Source of the DNA: Istiophorus platypterus
Taxonomy: Eukaryota; Chordata; Actinopteri; Istiophoriformes; Istiophoridae
DNA length: 64,000 bases
Reading direction: 5' to 3'
NCBI GenBank assembly: GCA_016859345.1
Contig: CM029112.1
Coordinates: forward strand, 16,018,725-16,082,724
Below the pieces are notes generated by a model. It worked only from the letters and a program-made list of their open reading frames with translations. It ran no database searches and was not told the DNA's origin. Each line of letters opens with the position of its first letter. Position 1 is the first letter of the stretch. Below, in pieces: positions 36,951 through 49,800 of this stretch. The position numbers and the translations under genes were made by a program.

Positions 36951-37817
36951 CACACAGAAATCTACAAATAGCAGCTTTTAGAGCATAACGAACCCTTAAC
37001 TCTAATTTTATGTCGTTTATGTTTAATTTTATTTCACCACAGTTTGGTCAATTCAGTGAATCAACAGGCAATTCAAAACTACTGTCTAGTCTAAGGACTA
37101 TCAAGTGTCTACTGGTCAACAGAGTGAGGTGGGTGCACAAACTCTCACACATTTACTCATGCAGATTAATGTTAACTCTTTCAAATAAAATTGCAATTTT
37201 AATATTGTCTAATTTTATTGCTCCATTTAAGTCCAGTGTTTTATGTGTATAGAGTCCACAGGGCAGTGCTGAGGCAGATGTCTGCTTGAACACGTATAGC
37301 AGTTGAATTGCAAGTAATTTGTTATAAAATCTGAAAACGAACTAGTTTAAATGTCTTCGGACTGGCAGCCCAAATCTGCTTTTCACATATCCAGACTAGA
37401 ATGGTTTTGCTTTCAGATAATCTTGGTGACAATGAACAAATTAAACCATGCATTTTAAGTCATTCACAATTGGGTGTATCTCAGTTTGGCCACTCAAATC
37501 AGGTTCCAAATGTGCCGTTACATCATTTAAAATGACACGTACACTAACTTAGACAATATTTTGTCAATATATTGCTATGAATATCTAGTGAACAGATCTC
37601 CAGTATCTGGCCTATAACTAATTAACATCGTTTTTCTGTTTTGACCCTGATTCTCTGCTGCAGGAAGTATGGCGTGCTTGGTTTGTTTAAAGGCCTGGAG
37701 GCCAAGCTGCTGCAGACAGTGCTGACTGCTGCCCTCATGTTCCTTCTTTATGAGAGGATTGCCAGTTTTACCTTCAGAGTCATGGGACTGAGCCACAACC
37801 ACTACAAGAAACACTAG
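33665..37817 (+). CDS. slc25a17: Peroxisomal mitochondrial-carrier-family protein, PMP34 type (9 exons)
   Basis: Exons: 33665-33721, 34171-34231, 34328-34394, 34712-34863, 35095-35211, 35385-35533, 36765-36860, 37043-37128, 37664-37817; 312 codons plus stop, near the 307 aa of human PMP34. This carrier of the peroxisomal membrane exchanges CoA, FAD, NAD+ and adenine nucleotides. Three carrier repeats are visible, each with its signature: PLDTARLRL at about residue 30, PLWVVNTRLKL at 122 and PLQTIQSILR at 224, each followed by the even helix. SYESLVHAVSGAVGSVTAMT, YRGWFPVICSLCCSNFVYFY and LWNGTFPSLLLVLNPAIQFM are PMP34-specific. There is no C-terminal SKL (ends NHYKKH), as expected for an internally targeted membrane protein. 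Human SLC25A17 maps to 22q13, not 16p13.3, and fish have a second copy (slc25a17-like). I cannot tell from one window which paralogue this is. Confidence 0.95.
36162..36244. repeat. (TAA)n trinucleotide microsatellite
   Basis: About 25 TAA/ATA units inside intron 6 of the PMP34-type gene. The poly-isoleucine frame on the other strand is an artefact. Confidence 0.96.
36871..36945. repeat. (TG)n microsatellite next to an exon 7 donor
   Basis: About 37 TG units starting ten bases after the exon 7 splice site (GTAGG at 36861), inside intron 7 of the PMP34-type gene. Confidence 0.96.
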
Positions 37818-40339
37818 AAAGCAAGACACTTCACAATCATGGACTTTCGATGACATTTAAGCACTGAAAAACTGTATAAATTGTATAAATCACTTTCGTC
37901 CCTGTGATGGAGACGTCCTGGAAGACTTTCACCTGCACTTTCACCTGAACTTTCACCTGAACTTAAATTATTCAATAGATCTTTCATTTTCATTTCTTTG
38001 TTATTTTTATATTAGTACATGTCTAAAAATGATTTCCTTCTGTTAGACCAACTGGAAACAATTCAGTTCCTGGATGAATCCATAAAAACTAAAGTCAACC
38101 AAGAATCAGGGCTTTAACATTTTGACAAACATAACTTTAACACCACAATTTCAAGACTCTCCCTCTGTCCTCTTCTACTCTGACATAGAGAGCAATCTCT
38201 TCTGGTCCTAAGATGAAGTTTGGAAGTTGGCATCTGTGAATGTGATCATGACCCAAAGATTAAAGCAGTTTTGTATTCACTTCCTAAACAACACTCTGCA
38301 TTACCCCAAGATAAACCTGATATTGTTTTAAGTTTTATCGTGAGCTAGATTAAGTTGACACTTAACATATATGACAGAAAACTTGTATTAGAAACTGGAG
38401 GCATTTGAGTTGAAAGATAAGAGCATTTAACAACATGGAAGGTCAACAGACAGGTTTATATAAAGTTAATACAACAAACTTCTTATACTACTTCAAATAG
38501 AGGATAAGTTAGAGAAAATAATGTAAATAGCAAGATTGAACTTGGGTTTTCAGACCAATCTAAATCTTAACCTTTATGTTAAAGTGCATGTGCTTGTGGG
38601 GGAATTTAAAAAATAATGAATTTGAAATAAAGAAGACCTGTTATTGAGCCTCGGGGTATTAAAAAGGTGTAATGAGTTTAACTAAGAATACCTCAATACA
38701 TTTTTCTGTTAAAACCTGTTACGGGACCCACATTTTGAATGCAAGAGTTGAATTAGGTATTTTTATTCTATTGTCTTGCACCCTTCACCATAATTAAAAC
38801 TGAGTCCTACTTGAGATTCACAGCAATACCAAAATGATCATCATGTGATCTGTATCCTGGTCGATCTTGTCCGATGTCCCTCCTGCCTGTGTCTGTCCAA
38901 AGTGTGGACGGTCTTCACACAGTTATTTGTTTGCACAGGAAGGGGCACATAATAACAGGAACTAGGTCTTTTCTGGCATAAGACTATTTTAGTTTTGTCT
39001 CGTTTTACACATCTTAGTAAATTTCTGTTAGATGTTCTGTCATATTTAGACTTTGTCAGGAAAACAAGATCATCTGTAAAGACACAGCCGTTAATTCCCT
39101 TGTCTGGGAGTTTGGGTCCTGCTGAACAGGATTTTTCTCATTTATGGACCAGGTCATTTCTATCGATGCTGACTATAACATGGGTCTGAACCTTGAAGAA
39201 TGTATTCTGCTACGTGTTCTATTCAGTGAAGTAGAGTTTAACACCAGTTGAATAATTTTATGATAAACATGTTTGGATGTGGCCTTGCAGGAGGAGCAGG
39301 TGGGAGAAGCATGCAAGGGGGCGGCTAACCGATACTGGGGTGAAACAGCTCGGAGGAAGTGGGGGTTGTGTGTCTCTTCTTTTTCTCATAGCAAAACAGG
39401 AATTATCAACCAGTCTGTAGGCACAAGCCAAGGTCACTGGAGTCAGATAACACACAGGGGGTGCCTGAAGAGAGAGCAGCGGAGAGACCAGCCAATTACA
39501 CAAGATTACACCCACATTTTTTGTTTCCTTCGTGTAACAGTGACATAACGCTGGGCCAGGGAAGGGTAGAGTGTCAGACTTGGTGAACTGGCACGACTAC
39601 ATGTTGCTTGTCAGGGAACTACAGTTTGGTCCAGAGCTCTGCAAGCGATCCTTCTCTCGTATATTATTGGGTTGGTTTTGTGATATGTCTTATCAAGAAT
39701 AAATTAGATTTAAAGTTTAAAAAGGACATTCTCCTGTCATACTTCATAATAGGATTCGCGAGTCTAAATCTAACCAGAAGATGGAGCCAGAATCAACAAA
39801 CCTACAGCTTTGTCTCAGTCCACATTTCACAGTACTGTACATCCATCGCTGGTCATACTACAGAAACCCCTCCCGGCTGGATTTATTATTCAGTCGTTTT
39901 ACTTAACGTCAGTTGACATGTTGACTGTGTGAACGCAGCCTGTTGTGCAACAATTTCACTCTGACACGACTTTGACTCGAAACGCGATTCAGTGGGAAAT
40001 GCGGCATCATTCCCCTCCTCTGTGTTATCCGATGGCATCTTTTCTCCCCGTCGATTATCTATTTAACATCGACTGGCCTCCTTCTCACAGACATATTCCC
40101 GGTAGTCAAAATGCCAACGCTGGAAATCACACGTGTGTTTGCTTGGCGTGCATGTAAAAGGCAGCAATGGAGGGACCTAAGCATCAGGAATTTCAATATT
40201 TTTTTAATAACATCTATTCAGGAAAGTTAAATCAAAATACTGTCGTGCGATAAATGTTTTCCTTTCCCAACTTTGATCATAATAATTCAGGAAATCTACT
40301 GGCAAAGACCAATTTTGCAGCAGTTTTTTAAACATCTCC
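37818..40339. other. 3' UTR of the PMP34-type gene, then intergenic DNA
   Basis: AATAAA at 38626-38631 is the strongest candidate polyadenylation signal and would give an 0.8 kb 3' UTR; an ATTAAA lies near 38262. From there to about 40340 I see no coding sequence, RNA gene or named repeat. Confidence 0.45.
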
Positions 40340-40880
40340 CCCTTGTACAGTAACTCACGGCGGCATCGGCACAGACCTGCACACACACGATGCTACACAC
40401 GTGGATCAGCCGTGATCGCCTGCGCGAATCCACACAGGCGCGATGGGTATAAGCGGCGGCGCTGCGGACCGGGGGTCGGTCCATCCCCATTATATACAGA
40501 TCGACGATCCACGGCGGCTACGCGGCAGCGGCGTCGCGGCGAGTTTCATAATTACGTAAGCGCTTGGAGCGGCCGCGTCTCGCAATAAATAAATAGTACC
40601 GAGGCCGACCCGTGCCTTCCCCAGTCGACATGGACCCGACGCCCGCCAAAGAGACGGAGAAGCACTGCGTCCTGTGCTGCCAGGAGGTCGACATCTTGGC
40701 CTTGGGGAAATGCGACCACCCGGTGTGCTACCGCTGCTCCACCAAGATGAGGGTGCTGTGCGAGCAGAAGTACTGCGCCGTCTGCCGGGAGGAGCTCGAC
40801 AAGGTGCCGGCCGCTCCGCTACCGCGTCCCGAGGACGGCGCCCGGCTGGTGCTAGCTAGGCCGCGTCGTCCCGGTAGCTT
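40340..40880 (+). promoter_or_regulatory. CpG-rich promoter of znf598
   Basis: A sharp switch to GC-rich sequence dense in CpG (runs such as GCGGCGGCGC, CGCGGCAGCGGCGTCGCGGC) is centred on the first coding exon of znf598, in contrast to AT-rich flanks. A TATATA box sits at 40490-40495, about 135 bases before the ATG. A perfect TTACGTAA palindrome at 40552-40559 matches the PAR-bZIP/E4BP4 D-box. The TSS is inferred to lie between about 40515 and 40600. Confidence 0.7.
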
Positions 40881-43800
40881 TTTTTTTTTTATCGTGGGGA
40901 AAGTCGGCTGTGTTTTAATGGTACGGTCTCGGACGGGGCGATAATGAATGACGCGCACTGCGGGAGAATGAGAGACGGAAAACGACGTTGTCCACCGACG
41001 GCTCGGGCTACTTTTTTCCCCCCCTCCGCTGTCATTAGCTCAGTTGAGGCAGCTAACGCTGACACCATCAAGTTCACCGGTGTAGTTTAGCTAGTTAGCC
41101 GCGCCTTAAGTTCGGCGGAGTTAGCTTACAAGTTGGCCTCCGTGAGTGAGACGTTGACAATGTGCTGGTTTGACCCGCGTCCCTCGTTTTTTACCTCCTT
41201 TACTTAACGTGACTATGGTTTGTGAACTGTACCATAAAATGTCAGCTGTCGACCCTAAGGTTTTCCACCGTGAGAGCGTTCAGCGGTTCACCGGCGCTGT
41301 GTTGCTTCGCAGTGTCCACCCCGAGGCTGCTGTGCATTTAAATGCTAACTCTTTTTTATTTAGAAATACCGGGTCAGTGATCGCTGTGATTTCTCGTGGA
41401 AATCAGCGCTGTCAGATCCAGTTAGCTTAAATGGACTCAAGCCAAACTTGTCAGCCCAGCTGGACGGTGTCACACCAGCGGCGGCCTCTCTGTGTACCAC
41501 TCCCTGCAAAAGTAAATTAGCTGTTTTCAACTTCCGACAAAATATACATTATGGGCTGCATGTTCTCGACGTCAAAATGAATTTAAAGTGCTTTATCTGT
41601 AGGTGCATTAAGTAGGTACGTAACTGTCAGCACTGGCTGGGTTTTATAAAGTGAATGCATTCCCATAATTCCATTGGGTACATTACATAACGTAGTTGTT
41701 AGACAGCAGAAGTACACGAGCAGCATTTTCAGCCTCCTGAAACGTGTTTTTCCCCAATCTCTTGACTTACAAGTACCAATATTAGATTGTCCTTAGAATA
41801 TAAGCAATTATACAGGCAATGGACATTTATTTAGCCTCCACCTTCCTCAAAGAGTGTGCGTGACATGTGATAAATGGCATTTCTTATGTTCTTACTGACT
41901 GTCATGTTGTTCCCAGGTGGTCTTTGTGAAAAAACTGGAGGCCTTCTCGTCTCTGCCCTACCAGCAGTTCCCCTGCGAGAAGAAGCATGACATATATTTT
42001 GGCGATGAGAAGATCTATGCCCAGTACAGGTACTTCTCTGCCCCATTGTTTGATTGTGTTGCAAGTCGATTGGTAGTGATAGGAACTCTCTGGTCAGTTT
42101 CTCACCAAATTGAAGTTGTCAGCAACCACCTATCCAATGCTGTAAAATTTGGCTGGGTCCAATCAGGACACGGGTAAGAGATTAAGCGAAACTTGCCTCT
42201 AATGGCTACATTACTGGTATTTAATAATTAGGGAAAATAATGAAGTTGATTTCAAAGCACCTCGATGTATATTTGTCACACAGTTCTGAAATGTACTTAT
42301 GTGCATAGCAAAATTTCATTAAGGTGATCTATTGCTATACACTCCAGACAAATGAAATGCCCTAATTGAACCAAGAATTAAATAAATGTACACACATACA
42401 CATAATAAAAATATGATTTTCCACTACACACTTTACAGAGCTGCAGACACACACAAGTTTGGAGAAGTGCTTCTTGTCATCCCAGCATGCAGTAGTCTAA
42501 TTAATGAATTGTGGTTGAAAGACACTCAACCACAAACACAAACAGTGTGACTAAAAGTAGTAACGTAAATTATTAAAAGCCTCCAGTACTGTCTCCGCAT
42601 GATGACACCATCCCATGCTGTGCTAATATTTTTAATACTATTTCTTCTCTCCCATTAATAAAAGCTGTTAAGGCTAAGATATATGTGAGGGTTGACTTGA
42701 GTATGCATTCTCTAAGTGTGTTTGTTTTATGTAGAAATAAGCTGCACAGCAGACAGATACAAATGCATTTTTTTTCTGTGTCAACCAAAGTTGAAATAAT
42801 ACAATAACCTGTTGAACCTTGGCTCAACAAAAATAGAGCCCTTTTCTGAACTTTCAGAAGTAATAATTTGTTTGTTCTTTATCTTTTATGTAATTGACTA
42901 TATTGCCTTGAGTATTTTTTTTCCATTTTTCCAGGAACTAATTTGGTTTGGTTTGAATACTGACTGTAGATTCTGATTACATGTTTGCTTTAACTCAAAT
43001 GTGAGAGTACTTTCTCTTAGGATGTTGTTTGTGTTTTTTTTTATCAGACATCTGCTGTTGTCAGAGTGCGTCCGCTGTTCAGAGCCTAAGGTCTTCTCCA
43101 GATTTGAGGAGCTGGAACAGCACATGAGGAAGCAGCACGAGCTCTTCTGCTGCAAGCTCTGTACAAAGCATCTCAAGGTATAACCCCAGTCCTTACTTTC
43201 TATATAGACTGATTAGTCTATATAATTGTCTCTCAAGGGAGCAAACTCAGTATTTGGTGATGCCGATGGATTTCAGACTTCAGGCAGTTATTGACTTCAA
43301 AGGATTTTCGTCCAAGTATTAAAAATAATCCCTATATTTATAATTTCTGTTAGTTTGTCCAGTTAATTCAGTCTCTGAAAATGAGGGACTATGTATAAAA
43401 ACCATTTGTATAAAGATGGTTGTAATTCCCAAAACGTTAATCTTATATATGCTTTTTTTAACCCCCTTTACTTGAAGCTGAATGTCTATACTTCAATCAC
43501 ATTTTAATAGCTTCATTTCAAATCCTTTGTGGTTTTGTATAGAGGCAAAATTACGAAAATGTGTCACTGTCTAAATACTTATGTGGCTTATAGTACATAT
43601 GATTTTGTACCACCACCAACAACATGAGGTGATAGCCAGGAAGTATTCTTGTTACAACTTGTGCCTGGGGAGCAGAGGAATTTTTAGAAATTAATTAATT
43701 GCGGCAAAAATCATTATCATCATTGTCATTTTTTTCCATATAAATACATTAAGTAGTAACTACTTAATAAAAGTTACTGGAGTAATTTAAGGCCATTTTA

Positions 43801-46800
43801 TATCTAGATACGACACTTATTAAGTACAAACTTTTTTAACTTAAAGAATTATGAATATTGCAGAGCTCAAGGACAATAGTTGATATTCTAGTGAAGACTT
43901 TTAGTCAAGAAAAATGTTACAGAAGATGAAGATCACATTGCTGTCATACCTTTGCTCTTTAAACTTTACTTCTCCTGCCAGATCTTCTCCCATGAGCGTA
44001 AGTGGTACAACCGTAAGGAACTGGCTCGTCACAGAGCACACGGAGACCCAGACGACACCAGTCATAGAGGACATCCGCTCTGCAAGTTCTGTGATGACCG
44101 TTACCTTGACAATGATGAGCTGCTTAAACACTTGCGCAGGGACCACTACTTCTGCCACTTTTGCGATGCAGACGGTTCTCAGGAATATTACAGGTGTGTG
44201 TAGCTGTTTCACTCATAGAAACCCCACTTGGCCATGATTGAGCCACTGAAATGTAAAGCCAGTTGTGTGAGTATTATTTTTAACCCTGCTGTCAACAGTG
44301 ATTACCAGTACTTGAGCGAGCACTTCAGAGAGAGTCACTACCTGTGCGAGGAAGGCCGCTGTGCCACAGAGCAGTTCACCCATGCATTCCGCACCGAGAT
44401 TGACTACAAGGCCCACAAGGCTGCAGCACACAGCAAGAACCGGGCAGAGGCTCGACAGAACCGCCACATCGACCTGCAGTTCAACTACGCTCCGAGACAA
44501 CAGAGAAGAAATGAAGGTCTGAGAGGATGTTTTTGTTTTGTGTTAGTGTCTATTTGTGGAAGACTTACCTATTCACTACACATACCAATACTCTAGAATT
44601 ATTGTTCATATAACTGTAGTTTTGAGTATTGAATGTGAATAAAAACAAGTGTGCATACGTCCTCAGGTCTTGTGACAGGCGAAGACTACGAGGAGGTGCG
44701 TCACAATCGAGGAGGAAGAGGACGGCCTCATGGGGGACAGAAAAGCTGGAGATATTCCCGGTGAGCCTAAATGACCAATTCTGTGTTGACTGCATCAGGA
44801 ACCAGTGTCCCTGTTGAGGACTGAGTAGGAGAAATATTTAATGAATGGCATCATGACATCCTCATTTTGCTGCTAGTGTGTGTTTGTATATGTATCCAAG
44901 TGTGTTTGTGTGTGTCATTCCTTTCTGTGCAGTTTCAGTATCACATTTTAGTAGCTGTTGCTGAGAATTTCCAGTCAATTTCCAGTAAGGGTGCGTTTTG
45001 ACATGCTGTTAGTTTCTTGTTGCTTTGACTACATGTGAGTGTGTGCCTGTCCATGCAGAGAGGACGAGGACAGGCAGATGGAAGCAGCTATGAGGGCATC
45101 CATGGCAATGCGTAGACAGGAGGAGAGAGGAGCGTTGCAGGAGAGGAGTGCTCCCAAACACTTCAGAGAGGAGAGGACGGAGAGAGCAGAACCAGAAGAG
45201 GCCAGACACAGGACCGGACATAGCAAACCAACAAGCAAACCCCCAGGTGAATAAGAAAAAGTTAAAAATGAACAGACAAGTTAATATGTTGCCAGGTGTT
45301 GAGCATGTGCCCTAGTTTTTCTTTGTTTTAGTCATGAAAGGACTTGTAATCAGTAGTGATTCTGACTACTTTATTGTCAATTCTTTGTCAGTAAGAACAA
45401 TGAAGAGCAGCAATCCTGGAGAAGAAGATGATTTCCCAGCTTTGGGAGCCACAGCTGCAACATCTATGTAATGTTTTACACAAAATACAAACTGAAATTC
45501 TCATAATACACTCTGGTGGGCTGAAATATTCAATTTCTGTCATTATTGTGTGTCTCTCTATAGTGTAAACTCAGCTCCCGCAGCAGTTCCAGCAGCTTGT
45601 GTTGCTTTGAAGGAAGACGACTTCCCTAGCCTCTCAACTGTTGCTGTCGCATCCCCCATGACCCCGGCTTACTCTGCCCAGCCGAAGAAGACTTCCTCTT
45701 TCCAGGAAGAGGATTTCCCCGCTCTTGTGTCCAAAATCCGCCCCCTCAAACCTGCAACAGGCACCAACTCTGCTTGGTCCCACAGTACTGCTGTAGCTAA
45801 ACCCATTGCTCATCCTCCTCCTTCTTCCAGACCTCCCCCTCCCCTTTCATCTGCATCCTCTGGCCCTCAGCCCCTCTCGTCCTCAGCTTCTTCATCTTCA
45901 CGGAGGAAAAAGAAAGTGGGAGAGATTGGGAAGGCAGCGTCTAACCGGTCTCCTCCTTCCTCAGATGATGAGAGCAGAGGAATGACACAGCAGGAGTTCC
46001 GCTCAGTGCCCACCATGTTGGATATCTCCTCTCTGCTCACTGTTAAAGGTGGCAACAGCAAACCCGCCACTGTGACCTCCAGCTCTTCCAACCCAACCCC
46101 AAACACTGATCTCTCTACCTCCAAAGCCAGCAAGAAGAAAAAACAGCAGAAGAACACGGCTGCTCCCTCTACATCTGTGTCTTCAACCACAGCAATTACT
46201 GTAGATAAAATCTCAGTGGAAACAGCTGCACAGAAGGAGAATGTCCCTGAGAAAACTTGCAACAAACCACTCTCAAGTGTTGTGACAGCGGCACTAACGA
46301 GCGGATTGGCTAATGGCCACCCTGAGAAGTCACCACCCAGAAGCAAGGAGGCAGTTGCAGTAACCCCTCATCCCAACAAAGAACCCGAACAGGAAGAAGA
46401 GTTTCCTGCTCTGAGGACTAAGAAACCTCCACCAGGTACGACGCAGCATTATAACATCCACACTATTCTTGTATGATCATTTTGATATTCTCTCTATTTC
46501 TCCTTACACTATTTACTGTACACTGATTGAATCCTTCAAGAAGATTTTTCTGAATACTAGTTTACTTTTCATCTCAGTTACATTAAGTCTATGTTGCTGA
46601 CAGTCTTGACAATATCATTTACAATTTCTAGACTGAATTTTAAAAGCAGAATATACATTTACTTCAGTGGCTGATAGAGGGTGTCTCAAGAAAGACAACT
46701 CAGACAGTCTGGAAGTGAATTGGAAAACCTCCAACTCTGCCCAAGCTGCATCCTGTTTTCACAATTTGAGAATATGTATTTACGGGCTACAACACACTAT

Positions 46801-49800
46801 ACTAAAAGTTGGTGTAAGTGTTTCTGGAGGACGTTTGGTATTTGAACTCAGCAGCAAAACAAACACACCCTCTCTTCACTGCTCCCTCTGAAGCTCCATC
46901 CCCTCAAATTCATTGATGTGCATTGCCAACACAGTGACGCTAACAACTGGGCTAACTAAGCAAAAGAGGAATAGCCCCTTACATGGTGTAGAAGTGAAGA
47001 CTCTTTCTGATAGCTGAAGCAAAACAAGCATGACATTGTCAAACAAACGACATGTACACACACACAGCATCAAAAATACAACGGAGTAAAATCAGAGACT
47101 AAGTTAGCTGATTAAGATTGTTTTTACAAAACTGCATTGTTAGAAGAGAGGGCTAAAGTTTTGTAGCTAATCTAACAAGGAATATAATGTTACCTGGCAA
47201 GGCATTTTGAATTATGTATGCTAACAAACTTGTGATTTTAGGTCATTGTAGAGCAAACAATGAGACTGCAAGTAATGAATTTCATGTTAGCTTATGTTAT
47301 GGGTTAGCAAACTGTAACCACAATTTCAGAGAGGCAGCAGGCCGCCTTTCAGACAGCAATACTAACTAATCTCATGCTGCCATAGCTAACACCACACGTA
47401 CAACTTATCTCGACAAACATAACATAACAAGCTGAATGTCCATGCTCAATTAATTTAATGTAATAGAAGGAGAGGGATGGAGGGGAGATGGGGGAGAGAG
47501 AGGTAGCGAGGGGGTTAAGGGGATAGAGAGTTGGAGGGTGGAGGGAATTTTTCCTTCTTTGGGACTGAGCTTAAAGCCTAGTTGTCATGTCAGAAGTGGT
47601 ACTGGTGTTACGCTGTGTCCTTAACCGGAACCTTCTTAACCTGAACATGACGCGTCTCCTCCACCCCTGCATTCGTTGCTTTGTTGTACCTGTAAGCCCC
47701 TGAAAACACAAATGGATAGATATTATTTTTCTTCTAAAGCTAATTTTGATTTAAAGATGAGACCATCCTCTCCAGAAAAACAACATTTAGTTGTTTCTCC
47801 AAATGCCTAAAGTGACCCCTTCTTACATGTACCTAACAAGGACGTCTAGCAGCTATGCAAATAATGTCTGTCTTCTGTCAGGAGATCAGCACTACTGGTC
47901 TCCTGACAGACAACAGTCCACTGGTCTTTTGGACAAGTTTGGAGTGGACATTTTGGTCAACAAAGACTGTGACTTTGACATGAGAGCCCACGCTTTGTAT
48001 CATGTCTCGTGCCTAAGGTTAACCTTGTTTTCTTGGAACTATGGCTGCAATCTCTCCTTATCCTTTATCAAGGAACTCTGACCAAGCCTCTAGTATAAAA
48101 GTCACAGAGGAGTCCCGTTCATTGAAAGCACTGAAAATGTCCCCTGTTGCTAGGGACGTCACGTTAGAAAATGCTCATAAAACTGTTTTTTAAAGCAAGT
48201 GCACCATTTTATCACATCTCTGTACATTCGGTGCAAAGTGCAAAAATAAGTCAAGCCTTGCTTGGCACAAGGGCTGGAAGCAGATTGAAACTGCTAGACT
48301 TGCTCTGTTAAACGCAAAGGAATCTTATTTATATGTTGTGTCTCGCTAGCGAGCAAGCTAGTCATAAAGCCTCCAGTACTTCTTTGGCTTCTGTTTATAG
48401 ATAGATCAGTGTTCAAAAATAACAACCATACAACAATGAAAGCACTTTTAAGTAGTCTTAGGCCTTTTTTTAATATCTAAATGTGTTCATAAACAAGTTA
48501 TATGAATAAGGCAGCTGTGGAGTTGTTGGAAGACGTTCTTTTTTTTAAAGGAATAGTTTGACACTTTGAGAAGAACAGAGTTCAGAGCACAACAGAGCTG
48601 ATAAGGAGGGGAGCCCACAAGATATATTCTCCATGATTAGCTATCTAGGGCTAGCAGATTTATATTGGTCACTCATTCTTCCCACTCAGATTAGTTAGCT
48701 CCTTCAATTCAGCTGACCTCACCTGACCACACACCCACTAGCTCAACACGTAACACACAGCTATGAGAGTGGTATTGATTTTACGATCTACCTCTCAGCA
48801 AGAAAATGAATGAAAGCATTTCTTGAATTGTCAAAATATTTCTTAAAGTTAGTCAGAGGCTACAGTAACTGTTTTCCCAGTTATCCAGTCTTTGAGTTTA
48901 GCTAGTAGTAACATATGTGCAACGAATACAGAGGTTTAAACAATATCTAAGAAGGTAACAAATATGATTTCTTAAAATATACCACTTTTCATTTCATCTA
49001 AAGCAAAACTCAGTGGAGACCGTTTACCTGAAGCTGGGTGTTCTCTTGGATCAGCCGTTTAATCTCCTCCTCCAGTGCACTGTTCCTGTGTCTCCACTCA
49101 TCTTCTTTTTGGAGCCACATCTTCTCCAGCTCATTCTTTCTCTCCATCGCTTGCACTTTTCTCTGCCAGATCTCCTCCTTTTCTACCAGATCCTTCCTGT
49201 AGCGCTCCTCAAGAGCGTTACATTTAAATTCCCATTTCTTCTCACTCTGACTCAACAGGGACATGGTGTCTCTCTGCTCTCCGATGAGAGCCATCATTTT
49301 GTCAGTCAAACCAGAGAGAAGGCTTCTCTTTTCCTTAATGTCCCTCTCCAGCTGGCTCACTCTCCTCTTCCATTTTTCTTCTGCATCCTCCTCTCTTTCC
49401 CTGATAACCTCTCTCCAGTGATCTTTCAAGGCAGCATACTCTTCTCTCTGAATGCAGAGACTTTCTTTAAGGAAGGTGATTTCTCTCTCAGTTTGTCTTC
49501 TTCCTTCTTGGATTTTTTTCTTTGAGTCTCTCACCTCTTCTTCCATCTCGTGATTGAGAGACTGAGCAACTAAGAGCTTCATCTTAAAACTACTTATCTC
49601 TCCCAGCTGTTTACTGTTCACCTCTTGCCAGGCTGTCTTCTCCCTATGGAAGGCCTCCTCCATTATCTTTATCCTGGCTTCTGTTTCTTCATTCTCTTTC
49701 TTGGCCTGGGTGTTAAGGCTGGTCTGCTCTTCCAGAGCTTCAAGAGTGCCAGACTCCTTCACTGTCAGCCTGGCATTCTCCTTCCTTAGGAAGTCATTCT

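Noticed and set aside
40343..40588. 81-codon Arg-rich frame upstream of znf598
   Set aside because: Composition artefact of the CpG island; znf598 begins with a conserved RING at 40630.
45867..46346. 159-codon - strand frame
   Set aside because: Shadow of znf598 exon 9, which is supported by phase and conserved motifs.
47608..47699. Terminal exon of the nested coiled-coil gene
   Set aside because: Good acceptor and a protein-like frame, but its phase does not fit the donor at 49027; kept only as a possibility.
47791..48081. 96-codon + strand frame in znf598 intron 9
   Set aside because: Starts at or near repeat-like sequence with a hairpin, has no splice signals that continue the znf598 phase, and resembles no family I know.
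49013..49525. 170-codon + strand frame
   Set aside because: Mirror of the coiled-coil exon on the other strand; Leu/Phe/Ser-rich with no support.
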